Source: Trichocoleus sp. FACHB-40 (GTDB lineage: Bacteria; Cyanobacteriota; Cyanobacteriia; Cyanobacteriales; FACHB-T130). From it: a stretch of 64,000 nucleotides of DNA. Location: NCBI RefSeq assembly GCF_014695915.1, contig NZ_JACJPF010000098.1, forward strand, positions 124,001-188,000, written 5' to 3'. This document shows positions 26,084 to 35,623 of this stretch, piece after piece. The translations under genes and the position numbers were made by a program. Numbering within the stretch: position 1 is the first letter of the stretch; each line of letters opens with the position of its first letter. The notes beneath the pieces were generated by a model that made no database searches, was not told where the DNA came from, and was given only the letters and a program-made list of their open reading frames with translations.

Positions 26084-28093
26084 ATGTCCCCCTCTTCCAC
26101 TGGTCGCTATCAAAGCCGATTATTTAATTTTCTATCTCAAGCGTCCCTCAAGTTGAAGGATGAAGGCGATCGCGCCTTTCGGAATTTAAAAGTAGCAACG
26201 GTTTGGGGAGTGCAAATTATGCTTTATCCTGTATATTTGCTAGTTCAAACTTCCCAATTAGCAGGAAAGCAGTTACAGCAAGCAGCGCCAGAAGGATTTC
26301 CCCAATTAGACGCTTCTAATAAGGATAACCAAAAAAACCGTTCTTCCTCCCAAACAACTCCCGCCGCAGACACACCAATTCAGCAAGTGCTACTCGCACT
26401 CAGTGGCGGGGAAAGTGAAATTTCAAATCCACCGCTAGCAGCTAGTGGGAAAAATGAATTTCTCAATTTCTTGACAGATACTGTTAATCGCGTGTCTGCG
26501 GCGTGGTGGGGATTCAAATTATTTAATAATAACTCTCTTGCTCGTAGTTCGCAGCCGGAAAATTTAACTCTCCAACCTGCTTCTTTAAAAGAGAAGGGGG
26601 GAAAATTATTCTTTACTCCCCTTTTAGGGGAAGGGTTAGCTGAATCTTCCGAGTCTTGTGCGCTGACAATTCAACTGAGTGAGGATGTATTACCCTACAC
26701 CAAGACATCCATCAGCACTTCTACAGAATCATCAGAGGTATCTCCAGCAGGAATTAAAGTGCAGGGAGTGGCGACACTATTAAATACCCGTTCTTTGGTA
26801 CTCGTCACAGCCGAAAATCAAATTCTGGATATTCTCAGCCATCAGCAACAGCAAAAATTACAACAACGCATCAGTTGGGAATTGGCTGATTACTGGCATC
26901 AGTTGCGGTTAGTGCAAGCATCGGCTAGAAGAGCCCGAATGCGATTGCAGCCTCCCGTTGACCAAAAAAATATCTTACCACCAGTGCGGGTCTTTTGGGG
27001 ATTGATGGCTTGGGTGCAAAGAGGGCCAGTTGCGATCGCGGCTAATGTCTTCCAAGAAATCACTTTCGGCAGCACAGCCGTCCAGTCGCCCAGCCGTCCA
27101 GCTACACAGCCGCAAGAAAGTAATATCACCCTTCATCCTACATCTTTCATCTTTCAGCTTGACCGCACAGTTGCTGAAATAGAAGTGCGACAACAAGACT
27201 TTTTAGCGAATCTGAAACCCGGTTTGGAATTAGAGAAAATTTATCAATTTCCCCTACAGCGTCTACAAACTTTATTCGACAAGCCAAAACAGCAACCTAC
27301 GTCTCCCGATGTTACTGATACCCAAAGTCTGAAAATTCAAGCGTTAATTCGGGCAGCAATTGACTACTTTTTTGGCAAGGGAAACGGGAAATTATCTAGT
27401 CAAGAAACACCAGTAATTAATTCAGGTTCCAACAGAGAAATCAATCAGTTAAAAGGTCGCAATTGGACTTCGTTGTTTTTACGTCAACCCAGTAGGGAAC
27501 TTACAGCAGCAGATGTTGCCGATCCGTGGTTAACGATGGACGATTTATTCGGCAAAACTGCACCTACAAAAGAGAAAATAAACAACGCTCAACAGACTTC
27601 TCAACTATCGGGAACAAAGACAAGAATCGCTCTCCCTGTAGCCGAAAGTACAGAGGTTTCTGTTAAAGATTCTATCTGGAATGTTGTTAAACGTAACCTA
27701 TTCCGACAAAATGATTTACCGCAGTTGGAACCTGCAACAACTGGGGAAATAATTCATCGAAAGGCTTCTAATGTAACTACTCAGAAAAAAGAGGTTGTAC
27801 GCAAATCTAAAACCTCAGTTGCCAGGACTCGGCAACTGCCAGTAACATCTGTGTTAGACGCAACACACGCTGGGGTTAATAGCGCTAATGCAAACGCGAT
27901 CGCACCCGTCACAGGAAACCGCTTCGCTACCCATACCCCAGATTGGATAGAAGCAGATGCACAACCTGCTGGATATGTCAAGCACCCCTTAGAATATTTA
28001 CTGGAATGGCTAGATGCGGCGATGCTTTGGCTGGAAAATCTGGTGGTGAAAATTTGGCAATGGGCGAACAGAAAGATAAAAGGAAGAAGGTAA
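26084..28093 (+). CDS. Large conserved cyanobacterial protein of unknown function
   Basis: 669 residues from the ATG at 26084. A GTG at 25997 extends the frame into the divergent mannosidase start and adds a hydrophobic stretch, so it was judged less likely, but no strong Shine-Dalgarno decides the matter. N-terminal basic region (SSTGRYQSRLFNFLSQASLK) then WGVQIMLYPVYLLVQTSQLAGKQLQ, possibly membrane-associated. The middle is long, polar and low in recognisable motifs (VRVFWGLMAWVQRGPVAIA, FQLDRTVAEIEVRQQDFLA). The end is a conserved-looking amphipathic Trp-rich tail (HPLEYLLEWLDAAMLWLENL). No family recognised. Confidence 0.7.
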   Translation: MSPSSTGRYQSRLFNFLSQASLKLKDEGDRAFRNLKVATVWGVQIMLYPVYLLVQTSQLAGKQLQQAAPEGFPQLDASNKDNQKNRSSSQTTPAADTPIQQVLLALSGGESEISNPPLAASGKNEFLNFLTDTVNRVSAAWWGFKLFNNNSLARSSQPENLTLQPASLKEKGGKLFFTPLLGEGLAESSESCALTIQLSEDVLPYTKTSISTSTESSEVSPAGIKVQGVATLLNTRSLVLVTAENQILDILSHQQQQKLQQRISWELADYWHQLRLVQASARRARMRLQPPVDQKNILPPVRVFWGLMAWVQRGPVAIAANVFQEITFGSTAVQSPSRPATQPQESNITLHPTSFIFQLDRTVAEIEVRQQDFLANLKPGLELEKIYQFPLQRLQTLFDKPKQQPTSPDVTDTQSLKIQALIRAAIDYFFGKGNGKLSSQETPVINSGSNREINQLKGRNWTSLFLRQPSRELTAADVADPWLTMDDLFGKTAPTKEKINNAQQTSQLSGTKTRIALPVAESTEVSVKDSIWNVVKRNLFRQNDLPQLEPATTGEIIHRKASNVTTQKKEVVRKSKTSVARTRQLPVTSVLDATHAGVNSANANAIAPVTGNRFATHTPDWIEADAQPAGYVKHPLEYLLEWLDAAMLWLENLVVKIWQWANRKIKGRR

Positions 28094-28100
28094 CTCTCAA

Positions 28101-29021
28101 CTACCCATTTTCCAGATTCTTTTCTCGGTGGTTCTCTATCATATGTTCGCGGGCAACTGCCATATTATTTTGGATCGTCGCCGATTTTTCGGGAAAAGCT
28201 TCGCGCGTGTAAACTTGTAATGCGTCTTTGTAGGCAGCGATCGCTATTGTTAAATTTTCGGCTTTGTCGCCCTGAATCCGGTCGCGGTAGGCATTGCCGA
28301 GATTATTTTGCACCATCGCCCAATCTTCCGGAAAGGCATCGCGGGTATAAACTTCCAACGCCGCTTTGTAAGCAGCGATCGCTTTTTCTAAATTAAGAGT
28401 GCCATCACCCTCATTCCTATTGCGGTAGGCATTACCGAGATTGTTTTGAGTCGTCGCCCACTCTAGGGGATGATCGCGAGTAAAAATTTTAACAACTATC
28501 TCGTAACCTGCGATCGCAATTTCCAAGTTGCTTTCTCTGTCCCCCAAGGGGAACTGCGCCATCAGGTTACTTAAAGTACCTAGGGTGGCGGCAAACAATG
28601 GTGCTTCTTTTGACTTTACCTGCGGCAAAGTTGCCATTGCCCACTGCTGCAAGATTTGGGCAAATTTCCGATCCAATTTTTCCAGATTGCCCTGTAGCAG
28701 GGGATACACTACATACGGGTCGCCATTGCTATCTGAAGTTGCCTGCAAAAGTTGGGTTAAAAAACTCAGATACGCTTGAGAAGCTACTGGTGAAAAGTTG
28801 ACCATTTCAGCGACTAACGGGGCTGCAACATTTTGTAACCACTCGGCGGCTTCTGTATCGCCCCGTTCTAAAAGCATTGAGGCTACTCCTGCCATCGTCT
28901 TGATTAACCCAGCATCGATTAGCCCTGAATTAATCTGCAAAATCTCTCTTTCTTTGCCGCGATCGCAATTGAGTAGCGCTTGAATAATCTTGAGATAAGT
29001 TTCGAGACGCTGTTCGTTCAT
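28101..29021 (-). CDS. Tetratricopeptide repeat protein
   Basis: 306 residues from the ATG at 29021 (a TTG two codons earlier is also open). The N-terminal half (1-150) is helical and unassigned. The C-terminal half has about four TPR units of the cyanobacterial type, for example WATTQNNLGNAYRNRNEGDG, then NLEKAIAAYKAALEVYTRDA, WAMVQNNLGNAYRDRIQGD and a shorter last unit. Such repeats mediate protein-protein contacts. It ends 7 bp from the convergent unknown gene. A 14-bp inverted repeat abuts the start codon and could control translation. Confidence 0.85.
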   Translation of the reverse strand: MNEQRLETYLKIIQALLNCDRGKEREILQINSGLIDAGLIKTMAGVASMLLERGDTEAAEWLQNVAAPLVAEMVNFSPVASQAYLSFLTQLLQATSDSNGDPYVVYPLLQGNLEKLDRKFAQILQQWAMATLPQVKSKEAPLFAATLGTLSNLMAQFPLGDRESNLEIAIAGYEIVVKIFTRDHPLEWATTQNNLGNAYRNRNEGDGTLNLEKAIAAYKAALEVYTRDAFPEDWAMVQNNLGNAYRDRIQGDKAENLTIAIAAYKDALQVYTREAFPEKSATIQNNMAVAREHMIENHREKNLENG

Positions 29022-29057
29022 GAACAATAAATCTACCAGTTGATAGATTTATTGTTC
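29022..29057. promoter_or_regulatory. 14-bp hairpin abutting the TPR start codon
   Basis: GAACAATAAATCTA (29022-29035) pairs perfectly with 29044-29057 around an 8-base loop. On the minus strand it ends directly at the ATG of the TPR gene (29021), and the start region itself reads TTGTTCATGAACAA. It would occupy the ribosome-binding position in the mRNA leader, so translation may depend on its unfolding. Confidence 0.55.
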
Positions 29058-29145
29058 CCTAAATTTCTTAGAAATGTACCTACAAATTCATAGTTTGTTA
29101 AAAGGTACGGTCAGAAAAAATTCCAAATCGCACAAAAGATAAATT

Positions 29146-30762
29146 TCAAGGCTCCAAAAACGTTTCCACTTTGCCATCAGGACTAAGAACGACACGGATT
29201 TGAGCATTGCGATCGCTTTCAATAGCAGAAACAAAAGGTTTCCCAGGCGCAGGCATTCCCGTGTTGTCAATATACCTAACTGAAGCTTCTCCTAAAGGTC
29301 GAATGCGCTCAATTGAGCCATCCGGATTCAGTTGCAGATAGTATTGCAGAGTTTGTTTCAAATCTGCGGGGGGCTTCCAGCGCTGCTGAAGGTATTCTCT
29401 GATTTGCGCTACCTGGGGAATAGTGTCAAATAACCTGCCATCATTAGTAGCCGACCTATTATTTGATGCCACCTCGCGCCTTCCCGCAGGTGGGGCAACA
29501 CCGCGACTAGCCACCTGAGCAGGAGCATCGTTGCTAGACTCTGCCGAACCGGGATTAAGTAAAGGAAGATCCGGAAGTGGGGGAGGCGTAACCGGAACGC
29601 TGGCGCTACTTGGCGACCCTGAAACGCTTTCACCCCCAGAATTGCCAGTCTGCGATGGTACTATCGGCGCACTCACCCCACTTTGACTGGGGATAGGCTG
29701 AAACCTATCAGGACTAAGAGTTGGTTTTACTGCTGGCTCAGGAGGTGCTTTCAGGACTGGCAGCTGTTGGCGATTGCCAGGGGCTATGGGTGGGAAAAGT
29801 GGCTCTTGGGGTGGGGCTGGGGCTGAGGTTCGAGCTTGGGGAAGCGTACTAAAAGACGGGGGGCTAATGTTTCTAGGGGGAGGGGGGAGCGCAGTCAGAG
29901 GGGCAGGCGGAGTCAGAGGCGACGGCGAAACGACTATGGGAGAAGAAGATAACGCACCTGGAGAGGGAGATAAGGAAGGCGTGGGCGACGCAGAAATCAA
30001 CGGCGGCGGCGTTGGCGCTCCTCCTTGGAACGGTGTTGGCGTTACTAGCGGCGACTGAGCTGCATTTGGCAGTTGAGCGGTGGTTGTGGGTGTAGCTTGG
30101 GGTGTGGATGCAGTTTGCACGACAGCATTCTGTGATTCCAGCAGTTTTACCATAACTGCTGTCAAACCCACTCCTAGCAGAAAAATTGCGGCCGTCCGAG
30201 TCCAAGCGGGCGGATTAGAAAGCAATTTGTGGCGCTTCAGGCTAGGCAAAGCGACAAGTTCAGTCGCGTATTCATCTAAGGCTGTGGCTAAGTCGAATAA
30301 TTGCAACACGCTCAGGGTAACGACTGGCCCTGTTTCTTCGGTTGCCATCTGCCCTAAAAATAGGTCGTGGGAAAGTAAACCTCTCGGTTGCAAATAGGGG
30401 GTTAAGGTGCGAGGGTACGATCCTATGGGGACAACATCTGGGTTTTGCAGTGTTGTCACTGGGACGCCTAATGCTGGTTCTTCTTGGGCTGCGGCTGTCT
30501 GAATTTTCGTCGCCGGAGGCTCGAAAGAGGACTGCTGGAGGAAGTTCTGCACGTAGCTGGTAACACCTTCATACAAGGCTTCCAGATCAGCGCGATCGCC
30601 CTGAATTGTCACTCGTTTATCTTCTGGCTGGCGCGGATCGTCAAAGCTCAGCTCAAATCGTAGATGCTTCAGCACTGGTTGTCCTGCCCAGCGGGACAGG
30701 GGCGAGTTTTTCGCCTTTATTTCCAGCGTACAGGTGGGGGGAGTATAGCGTCTCAAAACCAT
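29146..30762 (-). CDS. DUF4335 protein, proline-rich
   Basis: Conserved cyanobacterial family of unknown function, 538 residues. The first ~180 residues are the DUF4335 domain (MVLRRYTPPTCTLEIKAKNS, LRFELSFDDPR, VTIQGDRADLEALYEGV). A single membrane helix lies near 190-210 (TAAIFLLGVGLTAVMVKLL). It is followed by ~190 residues of Pro/Ser/Thr-rich linker and a C-terminal domain (IREYLQQRWKPPADL, YLQLNPDGSIERI) that resembles a small periplasmic module. The gene lies 26 bp after the DUF3038 gene on the same strand; this pairing is typical across cyanobacteria and implies a common process. Confidence 0.85.
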   Translation of the reverse strand: MVLRRYTPPTCTLEIKAKNSPLSRWAGQPVLKHLRFELSFDDPRQPEDKRVTIQGDRADLEALYEGVTSYVQNFLQQSSFEPPATKIQTAAAQEEPALGVPVTTLQNPDVVPIGSYPRTLTPYLQPRGLLSHDLFLGQMATEETGPVVTLSVLQLFDLATALDEYATELVALPSLKRHKLLSNPPAWTRTAAIFLLGVGLTAVMVKLLESQNAVVQTASTPQATPTTTAQLPNAAQSPLVTPTPFQGGAPTPPPLISASPTPSLSPSPGALSSSPIVVSPSPLTPPAPLTALPPPPRNISPPSFSTLPQARTSAPAPPQEPLFPPIAPGNRQQLPVLKAPPEPAVKPTLSPDRFQPIPSQSGVSAPIVPSQTGNSGGESVSGSPSSASVPVTPPPLPDLPLLNPGSAESSNDAPAQVASRGVAPPAGRREVASNNRSATNDGRLFDTIPQVAQIREYLQQRWKPPADLKQTLQYYLQLNPDGSIERIRPLGEASVRYIDNTGMPAPGKPFVSAIESDRNAQIRVVLSPDGKVETFLEP

Positions 30763-30788
30763 TTTGCTAATTCAAGGATTGCTAATTG

Positions 30789-31376
30789 TTAGCGGGCGCG
30801 ATCCAAAAGTGCTAACCAGAGGCGGCGATGACCGTTAGGGCTGCTGTAAAAGAGTAAATCAATCAGAAGTTTTAAAGCCAGGTGGGTTAAGGAGTCAGTT
30901 GATACGTTTTCTCCTTCGTCCATGCGTTCTTGATATGTGTTACTAAAGGCATCGAGATAGTCTCCTAATAACGATGCTTGATGTGGTTCGCGGTTTTGCT
31001 CGGTTAGCTGTTCGAGTAGGGCAACAGCGCGACGGATTAGCTCTTGGTATTGTTTGGCAAGATGGCAGATGATCAAAACAAGCGATCGCGCTTCCTCTAC
31101 ATCTAGCTTTTTCCGGCCTCCCTGGCTCTTCCGCATTGGGTTAGATTGTCGCAGTCGCCACAAAGCTACCCGATCTGCCACTATTGACTCTAAATTCAGT
31201 TCGGCTGCTGCCTGAAGTATCGCCTCGGAACCTATGTTCGCCAATGCTTCCAAAGCCAATAAAACTAAATCCAGTTGAGCTTTGATGTTGTCCAACTGAA
31301 CTTCATTCGGCTGTTGGGGAAGGGGCAAATCATCCCACTGCGGGGTTGATGCAGGTGTCTTCACGATGGAGGTCAT
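30789..31376 (-). CDS. DUF3038 protein
   Basis: 195-residue helical cytoplasmic protein of a family confined to cyanobacteria. Recognisable segments: DLVLLALEALANIGSEAIL, RVALWRLRQSNPMRK and RSLVLIICHLAKQYQELI. Upstream partner of the DUF4335 gene with a 26-bp gap, so both are probably co-transcribed, possibly from a promoter at 31377-31470. Molecular function is unknown. Confidence 0.85.
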   Translation of the reverse strand: MTSIVKTPASTPQWDDLPLPQQPNEVQLDNIKAQLDLVLLALEALANIGSEAILQAAAELNLESIVADRVALWRLRQSNPMRKSQGGRKKLDVEEARSLVLIICHLAKQYQELIRRAVALLEQLTEQNREPHQASLLGDYLDAFSNTYQERMDEGENVSTDSLTHLALKLLIDLLFYSSPNGHRRLWLALLDRAR

Positions 31377-31472
31377 ATCTTTAGAGTAGGTGACGAGACT
31401 AGCTGTAACTTCACCGTTACCAGTCTTGAAACCAGACTCTCACGATTTGGAGAAGTTTCACAAGTCTTGGCC

Positions 31473-31516
31473 AAGAGCTAATGGCTAATCGCTAGAACAA
31501 TTAGCCATTAGCTCTT
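31473..31516. terminator. 16-bp inverted repeat after mutS2
   Basis: AAGAGCTAATGGCTAA (31473-31488) pairs perfectly with 31501-31516 around a 12-base loop, starting 5 bases after the mutS2 stop on the minus strand. It probably stabilises or ends the mutS2 transcript before DUF3038; there is no long T-run. Confidence 0.6.
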
Positions 31517-31520
31517 AACG

Positions 31521-34040
31521 CTATTTAATATACGCAATTGTGACACCTGTGCCGCCTTCTGATGTCCCAGCTAAAGAAAAACTCTCGATTTGCGGGTGCT
31601 GTTTCAAGAATTCGTGGACTCCTTCTCGTAATTTTCCGGTTCCTTTGCCGTGTATTATCCACAAGCAGCCAGACTCCATTGCTTTAGCGATCGCTTTCTC
31701 GATCACTACTTCTGCATCAGCTACTCGACTACCCCGAATATCGATAGTATTTTGGGAAGTGCGAATTACTGGCTTCGGGCTGGGGGTTGGGGTTTGCGAA
31801 TCAGATTTTGGATTTTGGTTTTTGGCTTGACTTTGTTTCTGTTCCTTGTTCTTGACTAGCTGTTCCGGTTTTTGACCATCCAGAGATTCAATATCTTCCA
31901 GCTTCACGGTCATTTTCATTAACCCGAAGCGGACAGTGAATTCTCCATCTTCGTCTGGATTAGTCAGCACTTCGGCGGTTTGATTTAAGCGAGGAATGCG
32001 GACGCGATCGCCACTTTTGGGATTAAACCCTGGTTTTTGTTTGGGTGGCGGCGATGGTGGGATATAACGTTCGGCAATTTGATTCAAGGCATTGGTTGCA
32101 CCTTGGGCATCTTGAGCGGTAGCATTTCCTTGCTGTAAGCGCCGAATTACTTGGGCAATTTCTCCTTTGGCTTGATTTAAAGCTTCGGCTACTGCTCTTT
32201 CTTGCGAAAGCTTCAAGTCCCGCTCCCGTTCTTGCAAATTTGTTGCTTTTCGCGAAACTTCTTGATAAAAACGTTCTGCTTGTTGCAACAACTCTTGAGC
32301 TTCTTGCGCCTTGGTTTCTTGGCTGCGGCGTTGTGCTTCAAGTCCAGCAATCACCTGGTTGATGTCTTCGGATGCACCACCCACCAAACTTTGAGCATCT
32401 TCGACAATTTCCGGATTTAGTCCCAAACGTCGGGCAATTGTCAGGGCGTTAGAACGTCCGGGAATTCCCCATAATAGCCGATATGTAGGGCTGAGGGTAC
32501 GATCGTCAAACTCTACGGAGGCATTTTCAAAGCGTTCGTCTTCATATTTCAGCGCTTTGAGTTCGCCAAAGTGGGTAGTGGCGATAGTCAGTTGGGCGGT
32601 ATTTGCCAGATATTTTAAAAGAGCGATCGCTAATGCACTTCCTTCGGCCGGATCTGTACCCGCACCGACTTCATCCAGCAAAATTAGGGATTGGGGATTG
32701 GGGATTGGGGATTGGGGATTGGGGATTGGGGATTGGGGATTGGGGATTGGGGATTGGGGATTGGGGATTGGGGATTCTTGTTCTTCCTCAGTTCCTGTAT
32801 TACTTATCGCTTTTAAAATCCGACTAATGCGGCGAATATGACCGGAAAACGTAGATAAACTCTGTTCCAGTGACTGCTCATCCCCAATATCAGCCAAAAC
32901 CAGGTCAAACCAGGGCAATTCTACTGGCTCTCTTGCTGGCACAAATAACCCCACCTTCGCCATCAGTGCTGCTAATCCCAGCGTCTTCAAGGTGACAGTT
33001 TTACCGCCAGTATTAGGCCCGGTAATCGTTACTACCCGAATTTGCGGATGAATCAGTAAATCCACTGGTACAACTGCGGTGCCTTGTTCGTGTCGCTGCT
33101 GCCACACCAACAGAGGATGACGCAACTGGCGCAGGGTGATGGGTTCGCCTGCATCACGTTCGATAAATTTGGCTGGATTTGCTTCTAACCAATAACTGTA
33201 TCTGGCTCTAGCTGTTGCCAAATCTAAAGTGGTTGCCACTGCCAATAACTGTTCTAAATCTGGCTTAACTGCTGCCACTTGTTGAGTTAAAGCTTGGCGA
33301 ATCGCTTCTTCTTCAGCTTGTTCTTGCCGTCGTACCTGCCGCAATTGATTTCCCAGCTGCACAATCGCATTTGGTTCAATAAACAGCGTTGCGCCGCTGC
33401 TAGAGGTGTCGTGGACTATACCGGGAATGGCATCTTTTTGGGGTGCTTTGACAGAAATCACAAAGCGATCGCCCCGCTGTTTTATAGTCGGTTCCTGTAC
33501 TGCATTGCTTTGACGCTGCAAAATTCCCTGCAATGTCTGATAAATGCGATCGCGCAATTGCCGCATCTGGATGCGAATGCCACCTAGTTTGGCACTCGCC
33601 CTATCTGCTACGTCTCCTCGCTCATCAATACAGCGGTTAATTTCCTGCTCTAGTTCTGGATAGGTGCGGATGTCGGCGACTAGCTCACTTAACACTGGCA
33701 CATCTTCTTGATCGTCGATAATGCGCCGCAGTCGCCTCACTCCCGCCAGAGTTGTTGCGATCGCCAGCAACTCTTCCCCAGCCAAAAGTCCCTGAAGTTC
33801 CGCCCTTTCTAAAGAATCGCCTATGTCACTAATTCCATCAAATGTCAAACCAGCCCTCAAGCGATTTTCCAGTTGGTAGACTTCCTGAGTTTGGGCGGCG
33901 AGGTGCAGACTTTCAGACTGAGCAGTGGGGATTTGCAGATGGGTTGCAGCGAAAGCCCCCAGCTTAGTTGCCGCAAAGGTTGACAGATGCTGGCACAGGC
34001 GGGGCCATTCTAGTAGTTCGAGCGTCTCAGATTGAATCAA
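31521..34040 (-). CDS. mutS2: MutS2 with Smr domain and heptamer-encoded insert
   Basis: DNA-structure-binding ATPase/endonuclease; relatives suppress homologous recombination or act on collided ribosomes. Order: N-terminal MutS-core domains (1-300), ATPase with Walker [10 protein letters not shown] (about 340-348), Walker [21 protein letters not shown], a coiled-coil stalk (about 550-640), a KOW-like part and a C-terminal Smr domain with [16 protein letters not shown]. Between the region after Walker A and Walker B lie four copies of SPIPNPQ (residues about 422-452), encoded by a GGGGATT heptamer array. This lengthens the protein to 839 residues, against roughly 790-800 usual. Loss or gain of one heptamer would shift the frame before Walker B. 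Confidence 0.94.
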   Translation of the reverse strand: MIQSETLELLEWPRLCQHLSTFAATKLGAFAATHLQIPTAQSESLHLAAQTQEVYQLENRLRAGLTFDGISDIGDSLERAELQGLLAGEELLAIATTLAGVRRLRRIIDDQEDVPVLSELVADIRTYPELEQEINRCIDERGDVADRASAKLGGIRIQMRQLRDRIYQTLQGILQRQSNAVQEPTIKQRGDRFVISVKAPQKDAIPGIVHDTSSSGATLFIEPNAIVQLGNQLRQVRRQEQAEEEAIRQALTQQVAAVKPDLEQLLAVATTLDLATARARYSYWLEANPAKFIERDAGEPITLRQLRHPLLVWQQRHEQGTAVVPVDLLIHPQIRVVTITGPNTGGKTVTLKTLGLAALMAKVGLFVPAREPVELPWFDLVLADIGDEQSLEQSLSTFSGHIRRISRILKAISNTGTEEEQESPIPNPQSPIPNPQSPIPNPQSPIPNPQSLILLDEVGAGTDPAEGSALAIALLKYLANTAQLTIATTHFGELKALKYEDERFENASVEFDDRTLSPTYRLLWGIPGRSNALTIARRLGLNPEIVEDAQSLVGGASEDINQVIAGLEAQRRSQETKAQEAQELLQQAERFYQEVSRKATNLQERERDLKLSQERAVAEALNQAKGEIAQVIRRLQQGNATAQDAQGATNALNQIAERYIPPSPPPKQKPGFNPKSGDRVRIPRLNQTAEVLTNPDEDGEFTVRFGLMKMTVKLEDIESLDGQKPEQLVKNKEQKQSQAKNQNPKSDSQTPTPSPKPVIRTSQNTIDIRGSRVADAEVVIEKAIAKAMESGCLWIIHGKGTGKLREGVHEFLKQHPQIESFSLAGTSEGGTGVTIAYIK
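32687..32776. repeat. STRR array of about 12.9 GGGATTG heptamers inside mutS2
   Basis: Twelve perfect head-to-tail GGGATTG units and a final 6-base partial, with no interruption over 90 bp. Three units (21 bp) encode seven residues, so only changes by multiples of three units keep the reading frame. It is the longest uninterrupted heptamer run in the window, and it lies in an essential part of the ATPase. Confidence 0.95.
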
Positions 34041-34119
34041 AGCTTAAAAAAATTGCTTATATATATTCAATTTTAAGCTGTGATGAAGCTATAGAACGAG
34101 CCAGCCGCAATGATTGCCG

Positions 34120-34359
34120 TCAAGCAAATTGCCATTCATAGTCCTGGGCTTGCTCGAACAACACCCACCCGATTTCCTCCCAAGGTTGCAGGGGAGTTGG
34201 GGTAGAGGGAGTAGCGATCGCTTCATCAAGATTTTCTGCCTGTTCTGTGTCCAAGTCATCAAATATTTCTGTAAGTGCGTCCAAGTCCCGCTCCCTCATA
34301 GGCATGGCGAGCTGGGAATCTTTCCCGGCTGGGATTTTTCCAGTAGTAGATGCAAACAT
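34120..34359 (-). CDS. Small acidic protein, unknown
   Basis: 79 residues, starting MFASTTGKIPAGKDSQLAMP and ending PWEEIGWVLFEQAQDYEWQF. It is acidic in the middle (EIFDDLDTEQAENLDEAIAT), with an aromatic-rich tail. The ATG follows CAGGAACGCC on the minus strand, a plausible Shine-Dalgarno. No overlapping gene exists and the composition is protein-like, so it is probably real. No family recognised; it has no membrane segment. Confidence 0.5.
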   Translation of the reverse strand: MFASTTGKIPAGKDSQLAMPMRERDLDALTEIFDDLDTEQAENLDEAIATPSTPTPLQPWEEIGWVLFEQAQDYEWQFA

Positions 34360-34848
34360 GGCGTTCCTGATGAAGATAATTTTTTCAAGCTATGGCAAGC
34401 TTCTCCTGCACACATCTACCTAATTAAATAAGTTTATTTTTACTTAGTTCTATCTTTATAAGGGTGCTGAAGATAAAATTTCTCTCTAACAACTTTTAAT
34501 TCCTTCTTTGGATAGAGGACATTAAAAAAGATTTAATTTTTCCGGTTTTCCCTGACATCGCGGCTAGGTCGGGACTTGTTTTACCTAAGTTAGTAAGAAT
34601 ACAACAGCCAAAAAGAAGAATCTCATTGTGACGAGTGACGCAGGTGGAGCATAGAAAAACCAGTGAGCCAACAACTGAGTCAAACAGTGAGCCGAATAGC
34701 CGATACATCTGAAGGGATTATAAAAGTGTAGTCAACAGCTCAGTTGGTTAATGAAGCTCAAGAACAAACTTCTCGTTTATGGATTTTGTGCATAAGTCTT
34801 GTAGCTATCTAAGTGCCAGTGCAACTCATTCAACAATACTAAGTATTT
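34360..34848. other. Intergenic region without recognised gene
   Basis: 489 bp between the small acidic protein and the YqiJ-like gene. A 70-codon frame at 34496-34708 (minus) has no ribosome site or protein-like pattern and is not accepted. No hairpin, tRNA or repeat stood out; it presumably holds the divergent promoters. Confidence 0.4.
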
Positions 34849-35532
34849 ATGCTGTTCAACCCAGCTAACTTACCCTACTGGATCTTCCTAGGGATGGGAG
34901 TCCTTTTATTCCTATTGGTGATTGTTTCTGGTGGAGGAGACTCTGACGTAGATGTAGATGCTGACGTAGATGTAGATGCTGACGTAGATACCGGCGCAGA
35001 GGGTGAATTTGGCGGATTAGAAATATTGGGATGGTTAGGCATTGGCAAAGCACCGCTAATTCTATTGTTAGGAACTGACTTTAGCCTCTGGGGTGTCATC
35101 GGCTGGATGCTCAATGTCTGGGTTGGCAGCCTCACAGGTCGCATCCCCTACCGTTTTTTTGGATTAGGGGGAGTTGTGTTATTAGGTTCAATGGCAATTA
35201 GCTTATTTCTGGGAGGGTTGATTGCTCGACCGTTGGGGAAAATTTTTGCTTCCTTTGGGGAAGATGTCAGTAGCGATCGCTTGATTGGTTGCATTGGTAC
35301 AGTCAGTTCTGCCTTTATTCCCCACCAGCACCGAAACAAAATTGGTCAAGTAGATGTAATTGATTCAGCGCGAAATCTCGTTACTATTAACGCCACTTTA
35401 CCTAATTGGGCAAACGTTCTCCCGCGACGCGGCGAAAAAGTTTTAGTCATTGAACGTTGGGAACAATACTATTTAGTCGTCGCCAAAGATAGTTTAGATC
35501 AAGAACATTGGCTTGAAAATTCACGCAAGTAA
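34849..35532 (+). CDS. YqiJ/NfeD-like membrane protein with OB-fold, flotillin partner
   Basis: 227 residues with membrane segments at about 9-27, 65-95 and 105-130 and a C-terminal soluble beta-barrel (about 150-215) of the OB-fold/NfeD type. A repeated acidic loop (VDVDADVDVDADVD, residues 34-47) follows the first segment and could bind divalent cations. Proteins like this are encoded next to flotillins and help organise flotillin membrane microdomains. The flotillin gene follows after 91 bp on the same strand, matching the YqiJ-YqiK arrangement. Confidence 0.85.
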   Translation: MLFNPANLPYWIFLGMGVLLFLLVIVSGGGDSDVDVDADVDVDADVDTGAEGEFGGLEILGWLGIGKAPLILLLGTDFSLWGVIGWMLNVWVGSLTGRIPYRFFGLGGVVLLGSMAISLFLGGLIARPLGKIFASFGEDVSSDRLIGCIGTVSSAFIPHQHRNKIGQVDVIDSARNLVTINATLPNWANVLPRRGEKVLVIERWEQYYLVVAKDSLDQEHWLENSRK

Positions 35533-35623
35533 GATATTCCTCCTTCCCAGTGTGCGACTGGCAATGAAGTTAAAGAGGCTCTGGTTCCTTATCAACTAAA
35601 TCACCTTTTTACCAATCAACAAT

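Noticed and set aside
29774-30058. Gly-rich frame on the plus strand
   Set aside because: Antisense of the Pro-rich linker in the DUF4335 gene; Pro codons read backwards give Gly.
34496-34708. 70-codon frame on the minus strand
   Set aside because: No ribosome site, odd composition with many Cys, and no sign of a conserved protein pattern.
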